Shown here one piece after another: positions 34,642-43,034 of a stretch of DNA of 64,000 bases. The position numbers were made by a program, and so were the translations under genes. How positions within the stretch are numbered: position 1 is the stretch's first letter; each line of letters starts with the position of its first letter. The stretch comes from Nanosynbacter sp963524495 (GTDB lineage: Bacteria; Patescibacteriota; Saccharimonadia; Saccharimonadales; Saccharimonadaceae), in NCBI GenBank assembly GCA_046846435.1, contig CP128407.1, positions 620,001 through 684,000 on the forward strand. The letters run 5' to 3'. The notes under the pieces were generated by a model. That model was not told the origin of the DNA. It did not search any database and saw nothing but the letters and a program-made list of their open reading frames with translations.

Positions 34642-36165
34642 CTATTCGGTAATAACTTCAATCTCTGCACCCAGTGAATTCAGCCGCTGCGCTAGTTCCT
34701 CGTAGCCGCGATTAATTGAATACACATCGCGCAAGATTGACACGCCTGGCGCCGCTAACATGGCGAGCAGCACCACAACCGACGGCCGCAGCGCTGGCGG
34801 TGCCACAACATCAGCGGGCTTCCACCTGGTCGGGCCAGTGATATACACCCGATGCGGGTCAACCAGTTCGATCTGTGCGTTCAATTTACTCAGCTCGGTG
34901 AAATAAATCGCTCGGTTCTCGTAACTCCAGTCGTGCACCAATGTCCGACCTTTAGCGACGGTCGCAATCAGCCCCAAGAACGGCAAGTTGTCCATATTAA
35001 TCCCCGGAAACGGCAGCGCGTGAATCTTGTCTTTTGGCGCAACCAACTTGGAGTGTTTCAGCGTGATATCCACCAAGCGAGTACGACCGTTGTTGGCTGC
35101 ATATTCCTCACTTAACTCATATTGCAAACCCATCTCAGCCAATGTTGCCAGCTCAATTTCCAGAAACTCAATTGGCGCCCGGCGCACCGTGATTTCTGAG
35201 TCTGTCACCACAGCTGCCGCGATGAAACTCATGGCTTCGATCGGGTCTTCAGACGGGTAATAATCGACTGTCGTATTGATGTGCGACCGGCCCGTGATTT
35301 TCAGTGTCGTTGTACCAATTCCTTCGATGGTCACGCCCAATTTCTGCAAGAAGAAACACACATCCTGCACCATGTAGTTCGGGCTGGCGTTGCGGATGAT
35401 GGTGGTGTCTGGCGACAGAGCCGCCGCCATGATAACGTTTTCCGTCACCGTGTCGCCGCGTTCAGTCAATAAAATTATCCGATCGCCCGTTGTCGGCTCG
35501 ACGCGCGCATGATAGTACCCACCCTCGGCCTCTACCTGCATCCCAAAATGCTTCAGGCCCGATAGGTGTGGCTCCACCGTGCGCTTACCGAGATTACAGC
35601 CACCAGCAAACGGCAGCCGAAAATCATGATATTGATGAAGTAGTGGGCCGAGGAACATGATTACGGTACGCGTGCGTTTAGCGGCAGCGATATCCATGTC
35701 CTCCAGCCTCAGCCGCGCCGGTGGTATAATCTCCAAGTCGTTCTTTCGCAGCCAACGGGTTTTAACGCCAATCGAGTTGAGCACCTCAATGATCCGGTTA
35801 ACCTCCTCGATACGTGCCACATGACGCAGTGTCGTTTTTCCCCTGTTGAGTAAGCTGGCACAGAGCAGCCCCACGGCCGCATTCTTGCTCGTTTTGACCG
35901 ATATATCACCAGAAAGTTTTTTGCCGCCATGCACCCGAAAGTTCATCTTGCCCGAGTGATTGAGCGTAACGATGTTACAATTGAGCACATCGCTAATCCT
36001 CACTAGCATCTCGACACTAATATTTTGACCGCCGTTCTCGATACGATTGATGGCACTTTGTGATGTACCGATGGCCTCAGCTAGTTGTGTCTGTGTGAGG
36101 CCCTTGCGATTACGATTTTCGGTGATAATAACGCCGATTTTTTGGAGATAGTCATTCATGCTCAT
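34642..36165 (-). CDS. murA: UDP-GlcNAc enolpyruvyl transferase fused to an N-terminal HTH domain
   Basis: This ~507-aa protein has an XRE-type helix-turn-helix at ~1-70 (GLTQTQLAEAIGTSQSAINR) followed by a complete MurA, which makes the first committed peptidoglycan precursor. The catalytic loop AGGCNLGKR keeps the PEP-reactive Cys, the Lys of TSKNAAV is present, and the C-terminal half has FLEIELATLAEMG and DNLPFLGLIATVA. Ordinary MurA (~420-430 aa) has no HTH. TATATT at 36173-36178 lies seven nucleotides before the ATG, so the message is leaderless. A palindrome over this box may be bound by its own HTH. Confidence 0.92.
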   Translation of the reverse strand: MSMNDYLQKIGVIITENRNRKGLTQTQLAEAIGTSQSAINRIENGGQNISVEMLVRISDVLNCNIVTLNHSGKMNFRVHGGKKLSGDISVKTSKNAAVGLLCASLLNRGKTTLRHVARIEEVNRIIEVLNSIGVKTRWLRKNDLEIIPPARLRLEDMDIAAAKRTRTVIMFLGPLLHQYHDFRLPFAGGCNLGKRTVEPHLSGLKHFGMQVEAEGGYYHARVEPTTGDRIILLTERGDTVTENVIMAAALSPDTTIIRNASPNYMVQDVCFFLQKLGVTIEGIGTTTLKITGRSHINTTVDYYPSEDPIEAMSFIAAAVVTDSEITVRRAPIEFLEIELATLAEMGLQYELSEEYAANNGRTRLVDITLKHSKLVAPKDKIHALPFPGINMDNLPFLGLIATVAKGRTLVHDWSYENRAIYFTELSKLNAQIELVDPHRVYITGPTRWKPADVVAPPALRPSVVVLLAMLAAPGVSILRDVYSINRGYEELAQRLNSLGAEIEVITE

Positions 36166-36173
36166 AGCGTACA

Positions 36174-36193
36174 ATATATCACACATGATATAT
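36174..36193. promoter_or_regulatory. Inverted repeat between divergent murA and glyA
   Basis: ATATATC (36174-36180) and GATATAT (36187-36193) flank a 6-bp spacer. The left arm overlaps the murA -10 box; the right arm falls in the -35 region of the glyA promoter (TATAAT at 36206-36211). It is well placed for repression of both genes. Confidence 0.55.
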
Positions 36194-36230
36194 GTTGTAA
36201 AGTGCTATAATAGAGGAAGGAGGGAGTGTC

Positions 36231-37502
36231 ATGCAAGATACGCAGGTCGCCGATTTAATTGCGGCAGAAATAAAACGGCAGCAGCTGGGGATCGAAATGA
36301 TCCCAAGCGAAAATTACGTTTCAACTAGTGTACTCAAAGCGCTGGGCAGCGTCTTTACCAACAAATATTCTGAAGGTTACCCCGGACGACGCTATTACGG
36401 CGGACAAGAAAACACCGACCAAATTGAGCAGCTGGCGATTGACCGCGCTAAAAAGCTATTCGGCGCTGACCACGCCAATGTCCAGCCGCACTCTGGCGCT
36501 CAGGCTAATGAGGCGGTGTATTATGCGTGGTGCGAGCCTGGCGATACCATTCTGGCGATGGATTTGGCGCATGGCGGCCACCTGACGCATGGCGCGCCAG
36601 TCACCCGCTCAGCCCGCGAATATAAATTCGTCCGCTACGGCATCAAGGATGTCGAGACTGGCGAAATTGACTATGAAGAAATTCGCCGTTTGGCGCTGAA
36701 ACATCGGCCAAAAATCATCTTGGCCGGCTTCTCGGCCTATCCGCGCGAGCTGGATTACGCCAAGTTTGCCGAGATTGGCAACGAAGTCGGCGCGATGTTG
36801 ATGGCAGACATGAGTCACATCGCTGGGCTGATCGTCGGCGGCGTAGCCAAAAATCCGTTTGACTACGGCTTTCACGTTATCACTACTACCACGCACAAAA
36901 CCTTGCGCGGCCCGCGCGGCGGCTTGATTTTGTCGAGAGGCATAGCCGGCAATCCTTTAAAACGACCAGGAAAAACCTTAGAAAACTTGCCAACGCTGAT
37001 CGACCGGGCGGTCTTCCCTGGCACTCAAGGGGGCCCGCACATGCACACCATCGCCGCCAAGGCAGTGGCCTTTGGCGAGGCGCTGCACCCAGAGTTCACG
37101 GAATACGCCCAGCAAATCGTAAAGAATGCAGCCGTTCTGGCAGATGAACTAAAACGCGGCGGCTTGAAATTAGTAACAGGCGGCACCAGCAACCATCTGG
37201 TGTTAGCGGACATCTATGGCAGCTTCGGCATTGATGGTAAAACTGCTCAGGAGCGGCTAGAGGCCAGCGGTATCACCGCCAACGCCAACGCTATACCGAA
37301 CGATACCCTGCCGCCATTCCGTCCAAGCGGCCTGCGCCTCGGCACGCCAGCGGTGACGACACGCGGCATGACGGAGGCGGAAGTCAAACAGATTGCCAAG
37401 TGGATTATCACAGCGATAACCGCAGAGAACTCGGCAGAATACACAAAAATTAAGCAACAAACTACTAGCCTTGCAGCGCGTTTTCCGCTACCATATAACT
37501 AA
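36231..37502 (+). CDS. glyA: Serine hydroxymethyltransferase
   Basis: This 423-aa PLP enzyme converts serine and tetrahydrofolate to glycine and methylene-THF, feeding FolD. Diagnostic segments are EMIPSENYVS, the substrate region YSEGYPGRRYYGGQE, and the PLP lysine in TTTTHKTLRGPRGG. The length is standard. GGAAGGAGGG lies just before the ATG, so unlike many neighbours it uses a normal ribosome-binding site, with TATAAT at 36206-36211. Confidence 0.97.
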   Translation: MQDTQVADLIAAEIKRQQLGIEMIPSENYVSTSVLKALGSVFTNKYSEGYPGRRYYGGQENTDQIEQLAIDRAKKLFGADHANVQPHSGAQANEAVYYAWCEPGDTILAMDLAHGGHLTHGAPVTRSAREYKFVRYGIKDVETGEIDYEEIRRLALKHRPKIILAGFSAYPRELDYAKFAEIGNEVGAMLMADMSHIAGLIVGGVAKNPFDYGFHVITTTTHKTLRGPRGGLILSRGIAGNPLKRPGKTLENLPTLIDRAVFPGTQGGPHMHTIAAKAVAFGEALHPEFTEYAQQIVKNAAVLADELKRGGLKLVTGGTSNHLVLADIYGSFGIDGKTAQERLEASGITANANAIPNDTLPPFRPSGLRLGTPAVTTRGMTEAEVKQIAKWIITAITAENSAEYTKIKQQTTSLAARFPLPYN

Positions 37503-37516
37503 TACTAAATAACTTG

Positions 37517-37638
37517 GGGGGCAAATCAGAAATGATTTCTTCAAACAAAACTAAAGGTTTCACATTGGTTGAGCTCTTGATCGTTATCGTGGTCATCGCT
37601 ATCTTGGCTGCTATCTCGATAGCAGCATACAATGGTGT
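37517..37638 (+). repeat. Inverted repeat, copy 1 (5' end of pilin gene A)
   Basis: This 122-bp segment is repeated inverted at 38366-38487 with 117 of 122 bases identical and the first 68 identical. It covers the ribosome-binding region, start codon and the first 36 codons of the pilin. Confidence 0.95.
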
Positions 37639-37954
37639 ATCCAACAAAGCTCGAGACGGTGAAAGACTAGCCAGTGCACGCGACATTATCAACGCCGCCG
37701 CTGTGTACAACTCGGAAAAAGGCCACTGGCCGACGATAGCAGAGTTAGGGTCATTTAATACAATAAGGCTATCCGATCAAATCAAAAATAATCTCGGAAC
37801 TACTACACCAAGTCCAACCGACAAAAGCAAGTATCTATATGAGTTGTGTGGAACTGGTCCAAACGCTACTGGAGCAAAAGTTACCTATTGGAAAGAAGCT
37901 GTCGATGGACATGAGCCTCATGAGAAGATAGTCAGCAGTGGTAGCGGTTGTTGA
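37532..37954 (+). CDS. Type IV pilin A (major pilin candidate)
   Basis: This 140-aa prepilin has a short leader (MISSNKTKG), cleavage before Phe in GFTLVELLIVIVVIAIL with the conserved Glu5, an N-terminal helix to ~55, and a small globular domain with two Cys forming a likely C-terminal disulfide loop (LCGTG to SGC). It follows glyA without a clear promoter. Its first 36 codons and untranslated leader are nearly identical to the convergent pilin B gene, while the tails differ strongly. Confidence 0.93.
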   Translation: MISSNKTKGFTLVELLIVIVVIAILAAISIAAYNGVSNKARDGERLASARDIINAAAVYNSEKGHWPTIAELGSFNTIRLSDQIKNNLGTTTPSPTDKSKYLYELCGTGPNATGAKVTYWKEAVDGHEPHEKIVSSGSGC

Positions 37955-37964
37955 AAGATAATAC

Positions 37965-38008
37965 AGTATAAAATAAATCCCGGAACTGACCGGGATTTAT
38001 TTTATACT
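37965..38008. terminator. Perfect bidirectional terminator between convergent pilin genes
   Basis: A 19-bp perfect stem (37965-37983 and 37990-38008) closes the loop AACTGA, with A/T-rich outer arms and a GC core. It can terminate both pilin transcripts and is nearly at the centre of the pilin inverted repeat. Confidence 0.9.
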
Positions 38009-38034
38009 AATTGCTGTTTCTTAGTATGGGAATA

Positions 38035-38472
38035 CTATGAACACTTACCGCTTGTTACTTCTTGGACGTGGTTTGTACCCGCATCAATATCTTTCCAATA
38101 GCGCACCTTGACACCTGTTGCTTCATCCTGAACAGTAGTAGTGCCGCCATCCTTGCAGAACTGATATGCATAGTGGTTTTTATTACCATCCGTTGGATCG
38201 TTCCCGTCAGTTGCCGAGATTACGGTGCTTGGAACTTTAATAGTATTAAATGAACCAATCTCAGAGACAGTCGGCCACTTGTCTTTCTCAGAGTTATACG
38301 ATGCAGCTGCATTCACAAGGTTACGCGCATTTGATTGACGCTCATCGTCACGTGCTTTTTGTGTCACACCATTGTACGCTACAATCGAAATAGCAGCCAA
38401 GATAGCGATGACCACGATCACGATCAAGAGCTCAACCAATGTGAAACCTTTAGTTTTGTTTGAAGAAATCAT
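38035..38472 (-). CDS. Type IV pilin B (convergent paralogue of pilin A)
   Basis: This 145-aa prepilin has the same leader and N-terminal helix as pilin A (MISSNKTKGFTLVELLIVIV), differing first at isolated sites, and then a divergent globular domain with two Cys (QFCKDGG and SGKCS). It has its own upstream region with tandem GTTACAAT boxes (38503-38526) that could serve as -10 elements. The two proteins could mix in one filament or be alternative major pilins. Confidence 0.93.
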   Translation of the reverse strand: MISSNKTKGFTLVELLIVIVVIAILAAISIVAYNGVTQKARDDERQSNARNLVNAAASYNSEKDKWPTVSEIGSFNTIKVPSTVISATDGNDPTDGNKNHYAYQFCKDGGTTTVQDEATGVKVRYWKDIDAGTNHVQEVTSGKCS

Positions 38473-38487
38473 TTCTGATTTGCCCCC
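38366..38487 (-). repeat. Inverted repeat, copy 2 (5' end of pilin gene B)
   Basis: This is the mirror copy of 37517-37638, on the opposite strand, with five mismatches confined to the last ~55 bp. Confidence 0.95.
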
Positions 38488-38659
38488 TATTTTTAGTTAG
38501 TTATTATTGTAACTTGATTGTAACAAAGCGATTATAAAAGCGCAAGCATTTTATGAATAATTCCCTGATTCGACTCACGTTGGCCACAAAAACAGAGGTA
38601 GTACCTCAAAGCACTTCCTGCTCGAAACGGGCGTTATCCACACGACCCACCCGAACCCG

Positions 38660-39325
38660 CTATGGACACGAGGCGCCGGCAGTGCCGTTTGCAGGAACAT
38701 TGATTGACTTGATAAGGCGCTGGCTGGAGTACCGGATGTTTTCACCAGCAACAGTTTTAGTCACCCCGAGGCTGACCTTGAGCGTACCGTCGTTGATCTT
38801 GCAAACATTGAAATTGAGCACCGTACTGGTGTCGATGATCGTTTCGACTGCCCCGTCCAACTGCCAGATACGATCACTGGCACTCGGACATGAGCCATCG
38901 TACATCGTCTTGCGCTTGAGTTCCGAGCCGCTCTGGAAATACTCAGTGGTATAGGTCTTGGCATCAGCGATGGCAACCGCTCCCCACGCCACACCGCAAT
39001 CACTTTTTTGGATCAGACGCCGCGTCGGGCTGTAGGGGTTGTCGCTGGTGGCGAGACTATGCATGCGCACGTACGACGAGGTTGTTCCCTCAAGCGTAGT
39101 ACTAAGCCGCACGTCCGCCTCAATCCGATCAAGCGCCGTTAGCACATCGCTCTGTAGTTGTGACCTGGCACTAGTGATCATTGATGAGCCAGTAAGGTTG
39201 ATAATTAGGCCGATGATACCCGCCAGCACCAAGATAATGACTGGCGCAATCGCCAAGATCTCGATCAGCGTAAATCCCCGGCTGCGCTGCCGCCGATTAG
39301 AATTAGCCCGAAATGTACGTCGCAT
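38660..39325 (-). CDS. Minor prepilin, PilW/GspJ-like
   Basis: This ~221-aa prepilin has a long basic leader (RRTFRANSNRRQRSRG) then FTLIEILAIAPVIILVLAGI with Glu5. The globular part has four Cys. Start at the ATG after GCAGGAGG; an earlier ATG would add nine residues. It is the last of three prepilin genes on this strand and probably forms the pilus tip or initiation complex. Confidence 0.82.
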   Translation of the reverse strand: MRRTFRANSNRRQRSRGFTLIEILAIAPVIILVLAGIIGLIINLTGSSMITSARSQLQSDVLTALDRIEADVRLSTTLEGTTSSYVRMHSLATSDNPYSPTRRLIQKSDCGVAWGAVAIADAKTYTTEYFQSGSELKRKTMYDGSCPSASDRIWQLDGAVETIIDTSTVLNFNVCKINDGTLKVSLGVTKTVAGENIRYSSQRLIKSINVPANGTAGASCP

Positions 39326-39716
39326 GCACCACCTCCTGCGCTGGCGTTCCATAAGTAATAATCACTGCGACGCGAATCACTGCGACGCTGTTTGGCACTT
39401 TACAATATTCGACTCGAGCACGTACTGGATCCGGCAATGTTGGCGTGGTCGGTGGTGTCACGTGTTCAGTCTTGACCGCACCGCTGCCACAAACTTCAGA
39501 CACCGTTTTGTACAGGCCGCGTTCACGCAGAATGCTATATCCGATACTGGCGGCCTCCGACGTACGGCGAGCCTCAGTATTGCGCGCCAACACCGCCCCA
39601 TACAGTTGGTAGCCGCTCATTATAAAGATCCCGGCGATAATCAAGGTGATCATCAGTTCGACAACGGTGAAACCGCCCGCATGTTTTAGAGACGTTTGCT
39701 GTTGAGTACTTGCCAT
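39303..39716 (-). CDS. Minor prepilin, PilV/GspI-like
   Basis: This 137-aa protein has a prepilin leader ending HAGG, then FTVVELMITLIIAGIFIMSG with Glu5. Its small C-terminal domain contains two Cys (EVCGSG and EYCKVP). It overlaps both neighbouring prepilin genes, showing operon coupling. Confidence 0.8.
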   Translation of the reverse strand: MASTQQQTSLKHAGGFTVVELMITLIIAGIFIMSGYQLYGAVLARNTEARRTSEAASIGYSILRERGLYKTVSEVCGSGAVKTEHVTPPTTPTLPDPVRARVEYCKVPNSVAVIRVAVIITYGTPAQEVVHATYISG

Positions 39717-40273
39717 TTACCCGGCTCCTTTGTTTCTAAATGATAAAAAATCGTATAGCGCCGACAGGCCGTACCTATCTCGTCACACACGCCACCGTAA
39801 ACCCCAGCAATGTAGACGTACGCACCGTTCGGATAATTAGTAATCTTGGTGTTTTCGTAATCATCCTTCTTGGCAAACAGCTGACCCACGTTAGCGATCG
39901 GATTGACACCGAATGTACCGTTAATCGCCGAAATAAGGCGTTCTCGATCCAGTGGGCCGGTCTTGGCGGCACCACCCAGTTCGTCAAACGCCGCTGCAAA
40001 CTGCGCCGCAGTCATCTTGCCAGCACCGCTGGCGCCAGAAACATACGCCGGATAGCCGCCAGCAGGCTTGATGACGTTACCGGCACTGTCACGAATTTCC
40101 CGCGGATAGACGCTCTCGAGGTAGTTCTGCAAGGCTAGCACATCGGCCTCACGCTCCTTATCGCGTGCCGCCGCCTGATAATTACGAAAACTTAATGTCG
40201 CGAGCACCAGTAAAATCGCCATGACGGCAATAGCAATGATCAGCTCGACTAGCGTAAACCCCCGTCCCTTCAT
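39686..40273 (-). CDS. Prepilin, PilA/GspH-like
   Basis: This ~195-aa prepilin has a very short leader (MKGRG) and FTLVELIIAIAVMAILLVLA, followed by an extended helix and a ~140-aa globular domain with two Cys (GVCDEIGTACRR). The start at 40273 is chosen because TATGAT (40280-40285) lies six nucleotides upstream; a farther start would put the leader after 17 extra residues. It is first in the three-gene prepilin operon. Confidence 0.82.
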   Translation of the reverse strand: MKGRGFTLVELIIAIAVMAILLVLATLSFRNYQAAARDKEREADVLALQNYLESVYPREIRDSAGNVIKPAGGYPAYVSGASGAGKMTAAQFAAAFDELGGAAKTGPLDRERLISAINGTFGVNPIANVGQLFAKKDDYENTKITNYPNGAYVYIAGVYGGVCDEIGTACRRYTIFYHLETKEPGKWQVLNSKRL

Positions 40274-40320
40274 ACCCCCATCATACTCGGAAATATGCAT
40301 AAGCGCAAGCGTTTTGGCGC

Positions 40321-41340
40321 TCAAATTTCCAACGGTTCTTGCTGAATCTGGATATGGAACTTGTCGTAGACTGCCTGGATGATGGCGTCACGTGCCGCCG
40401 CAAGATCATGGTAGCTGGTCGCCGACTCGTTGATCAGTACCAGCGCGTTCTTATCGTGCACCCGCATACCGTGAAGCAACGCCCCCTTGAGCCCAGCCTG
40501 TTCAATCAGCCAACCCGTCGGCACCTTGTGTCGGCCGTCCGGCATGTCATAGGACGGCGCATCCGGATACTGTTCACGAAGTTCATTCAGCTGCCATGAT
40601 TCGATCAGTGCGTTCTTGAAGAATGAACCAGCGTTGGGTCGCTCGGTCGGATCGGGCAGCTTATCAAACCGAATCGCCATAACCGCGTCACGGATCACCT
40701 GCGGCGTAAAGGTCGTGATGTTCATGTTGGTCAAATACCGCTGCAAGCCGGCATAGAACGGCGGTTTTGGCGCTGCGTGATGGAGCTTGATGGTAATTGA
40801 GAGAATGCAATAGCGACCGCTCGCCTCACCACGAAAAATACTATGCCGATACGAAAACCCGCACTCCGCTGCGTCTAAGGTCACCACCCGGTCAGTCAGC
40901 GAGTCGTACGCCTCCAGCTCAGTGAGCACATCAGCGACTTCCTGGCCATACGCACCAACGTTCTGCACCGGCGCGGCGCCGGCTGTACCAGGGATGGCCG
41001 ACATCGCCTCGATGCCGCTCAGGCCCATGGCGACCGTACGCTTGACTACATCGTCCCATATTTCACCAGCACCAACCTTAATCGTTGCGGTCTGACCATC
41101 ATCAGTTAGCACTTCAAATCCCTTGATTCGATTGAGCAGCACCGCCCCCGCAAACCCTTCGTCGCGAGCGATAACATTACTACCGCCGCCCAAGACAAAG
41201 ATCGGTATGCCCTGCACCTTGGCACTGTTATATAACTCTCTAACCTCATTCACCGACGTCGCCGATGCCATAAAGCGTGCTGCGCCACCGAGCCGCATCG
41301 TCGTATACTGGTGCAGCGGAATCTCTGTTCGTATCTCCAT
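40321..41340 (-). CDS. murB: UDP-N-acetylenolpyruvoylglucosamine reductase
   Basis: This ~339-aa FAD enzyme reduces the MurA product to UDP-MurNAc. FAD-binding motifs are VLGGGSNVI and AIPGTAGAAPVQNVGAYGQEV; the catalytic region has RPNAGSFFKN with Ser as proton donor, GWLIEQAGLKG and the C-terminal Glu in LVLINESA. It has the loop of type I MurB. The start at 41340 has TATAAT (41348-41353) seven nucleotides upstream. Confidence 0.95.
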   Translation of the reverse strand: MEIRTEIPLHQYTTMRLGGAARFMASATSVNEVRELYNSAKVQGIPIFVLGGGSNVIARDEGFAGAVLLNRIKGFEVLTDDGQTATIKVGAGEIWDDVVKRTVAMGLSGIEAMSAIPGTAGAAPVQNVGAYGQEVADVLTELEAYDSLTDRVVTLDAAECGFSYRHSIFRGEASGRYCILSITIKLHHAAPKPPFYAGLQRYLTNMNITTFTPQVIRDAVMAIRFDKLPDPTERPNAGSFFKNALIESWQLNELREQYPDAPSYDMPDGRHKVPTGWLIEQAGLKGALLHGMRVHDKNALVLINESATSYHDLAAARDAIIQAVYDKFHIQIQQEPLEI

Positions 41341-41396
41341 GTGATACATTATATCATTTCTGTTTCGGCGCGGTGCGTGGTATAATATCCTCGTGT

Positions 41397-41473
41397 GCAC
41401 CCGTAGCTCAGTGGATTAGAGTACTTGGCTTCGAACCAAGTGGTCGCAAGTTCGAATCTTGCCGGGTGTACCA
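41397..41473 (+). tRNA. tRNA-Arg (TCG)
   Basis: Anticodon loop CTTCGAA closed by CTTGG/CCAAG. Acceptor GCACCCG pairs with CGGGTGT, leaving a G1-U72 wobble; CCA is encoded. TATAAT lies ~10 bp upstream. Confidence 0.94.
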
Positions 41474-41523
41474 TTGAATTTCGCGCTTTCCCACCGGACC
41501 TTTTCCCGTTAGCGCGTTAGTGT

Positions 41524-41600
41524 GCCCCGTTAGCTCAACTGGATAGAGCGTTGGTTTCCGGTACCAAAGGTTGCAGGTTCGATTCCTGTGCGGGGTACCA
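41524..41600 (+). tRNA. tRNA-Arg (CCG)
   Basis: Anticodon loop TTCCGGT closed by TTGGT/ACCAA. Acceptor GCCCCGT pairs with GCGGGGT, again with a G1-U72 wobble; CCA is encoded. Confidence 0.93.
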
Positions 41601-41605
41601 CTATA

Positions 41606-42997
41606 CTAGACGATACCCTGGTCGATGACGGGGTATTTTTGTTGGAATTCCTCAGTTGTTGGCAATGTCAACTTGCCGTCTGTCATGACTTTGATTTCAC
41701 CTTGAAAATGATCATATGCCTCATATACCGACAGGCTGGGGGTTATCATCCGCGGTAATTTATGGATGAAGTCCATTGCCCATATTATTGCTGGTGTATA
41801 GACGTCTTGTTCACCTCCACTAAAACCTATCAGCGTTTCTCCGCTCAGAGACCACATCAACTCATCATGAAATACTTTCGCTGGTTGATACTTAATTTCT
41901 TCTTCGGTAACGGTCGTGAGGCGCTCTATCGTGGCATCGAACTCGCGCCGCGATTGCTCTTTTTGTCCTAATTCCCGCACGTCATCAAAGAGCTGCAATA
42001 GAGCCGTTGACAAAAATCTATCAGCATGAGCCTGCTGCGTTTCTAGCTCGCTGAAGTCAGTTGTCATGCCCATATCACGGCGCACTCCTCGCGCCACCCG
42101 TTCGTACTGTATCGCATCACATGTCTTTTGATATTCTTGGTACTTGTCAGCAAACGTAAGCGCAGCAGGACTATATTGCGGCGTACTAAACATAAACCAA
42201 ATATCTCTGACATTTATCTTTCGTAGGTCAAGATCCCAATAATCTAGATCAGTGTGGTTCGGATTGATTTTTCTTATAAGAGAAGACCAATCCGAACCGG
42301 CAGCCCACCATAATGTTCTCCTTTCCAGCTCCTCATTAATACGATCAAGGTCAATAATAATATTGTCAGGACAGTTGTATATTGCCTGGCTGAAGCGCGT
42401 CACCTGCTCTTCAAACCATTTTTTCTCTGTAAGTTGAGCGCCGACCGCACCCATTGCACCACCCACAACAGCCCCAGCCGTCGTTAGCAGTGGCTCACCG
42501 GAACTGAGCAGCGATGCGCCACCGCCAGCAACAAAACTACCGAGACCGAGAGCGCCTATATCTCGCAGTGTCAATTTAGTATGTTGATCCTTCTGGGTTA
42601 CATCATTAAGTTGCCCCGCGATATCCACGAGAGTCGGATCTTGACATATAATAATGTAGTTTCGAAATATACGATCCTTGCAACCATCAGTCTGCATATA
42701 CCAGATGGAGTTCAAGCACCCTCCCAGAAGTACTCCGTCTGCGACGACACGATAGGGTTTTTGTATCTTATTTAAGAGGTCTAGGTCTAGATTAGTCGGC
42801 TCCTCACCCTTTTGTGTCTGAACAGGTGCCAATACCTTGACGCCCCCTCGCGGTATGGCACGACGTGTCCGCTCGGTTAGTTGTCCACTTTCATCAATAA
42901 AACCACTCGCCACGAGCTCTTCAATTGAGTTGGGGTTGAGTGATCGCTCTTTAACCTCATTTCCGTAGCTGGAAAATTCTATATTACTCTGAACCAC
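41606..42997 (-). CDS. Glycine-zipper protein of unknown function
   Basis: This ~463-aa protein has a central Gly/Ala-rich hydrophobic segment (GLGSFVAGGGASLLSSG and TTAGAVVGGAMGAVGAQL) resembling a glycine-zipper membrane hairpin, flanked by soluble domains. I place the start at GTG 42997, six nucleotides after TATAAT (43004-43009); the ATG upstream lies before that box, and a longer frame extending to 43438 is antisense shadow of the ClpC-like gene. No family is recognised. It is directly downstream of the membrane-anchored ClpC-like gene but has its own promoter. Confidence 0.7.
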   Translation of the reverse strand: MVQSNIEFSSYGNEVKERSLNPNSIEELVASGFIDESGQLTERTRRAIPRGGVKVLAPVQTQKGEEPTNLDLDLLNKIQKPYRVVADGVLLGGCLNSIWYMQTDGCKDRIFRNYIIICQDPTLVDIAGQLNDVTQKDQHTKLTLRDIGALGLGSFVAGGGASLLSSGEPLLTTAGAVVGGAMGAVGAQLTEKKWFEEQVTRFSQAIYNCPDNIIIDLDRINEELERRTLWWAAGSDWSSLIRKINPNHTDLDYWDLDLRKINVRDIWFMFSTPQYSPAALTFADKYQEYQKTCDAIQYERVARGVRRDMGMTTDFSELETQQAHADRFLSTALLQLFDDVRELGQKEQSRREFDATIERLTTVTEEEIKYQPAKVFHDELMWSLSGETLIGFSGGEQDVYTPAIIWAMDFIHKLPRMITPSLSVYEAYDHFQGEIKVMTDGKLTLPTTEEFQQKYPVIDQGIV

Positions 42998-43034
42998 GCC
43001 CTCATTATACCACATTATAAATATATTTGCAACT

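Noticed and set aside
39039..39689. 216-codon plus-strand frame across the prepilin genes
   Set aside because: Antisense to two genes with clear prepilin leaders; composition not protein-like.
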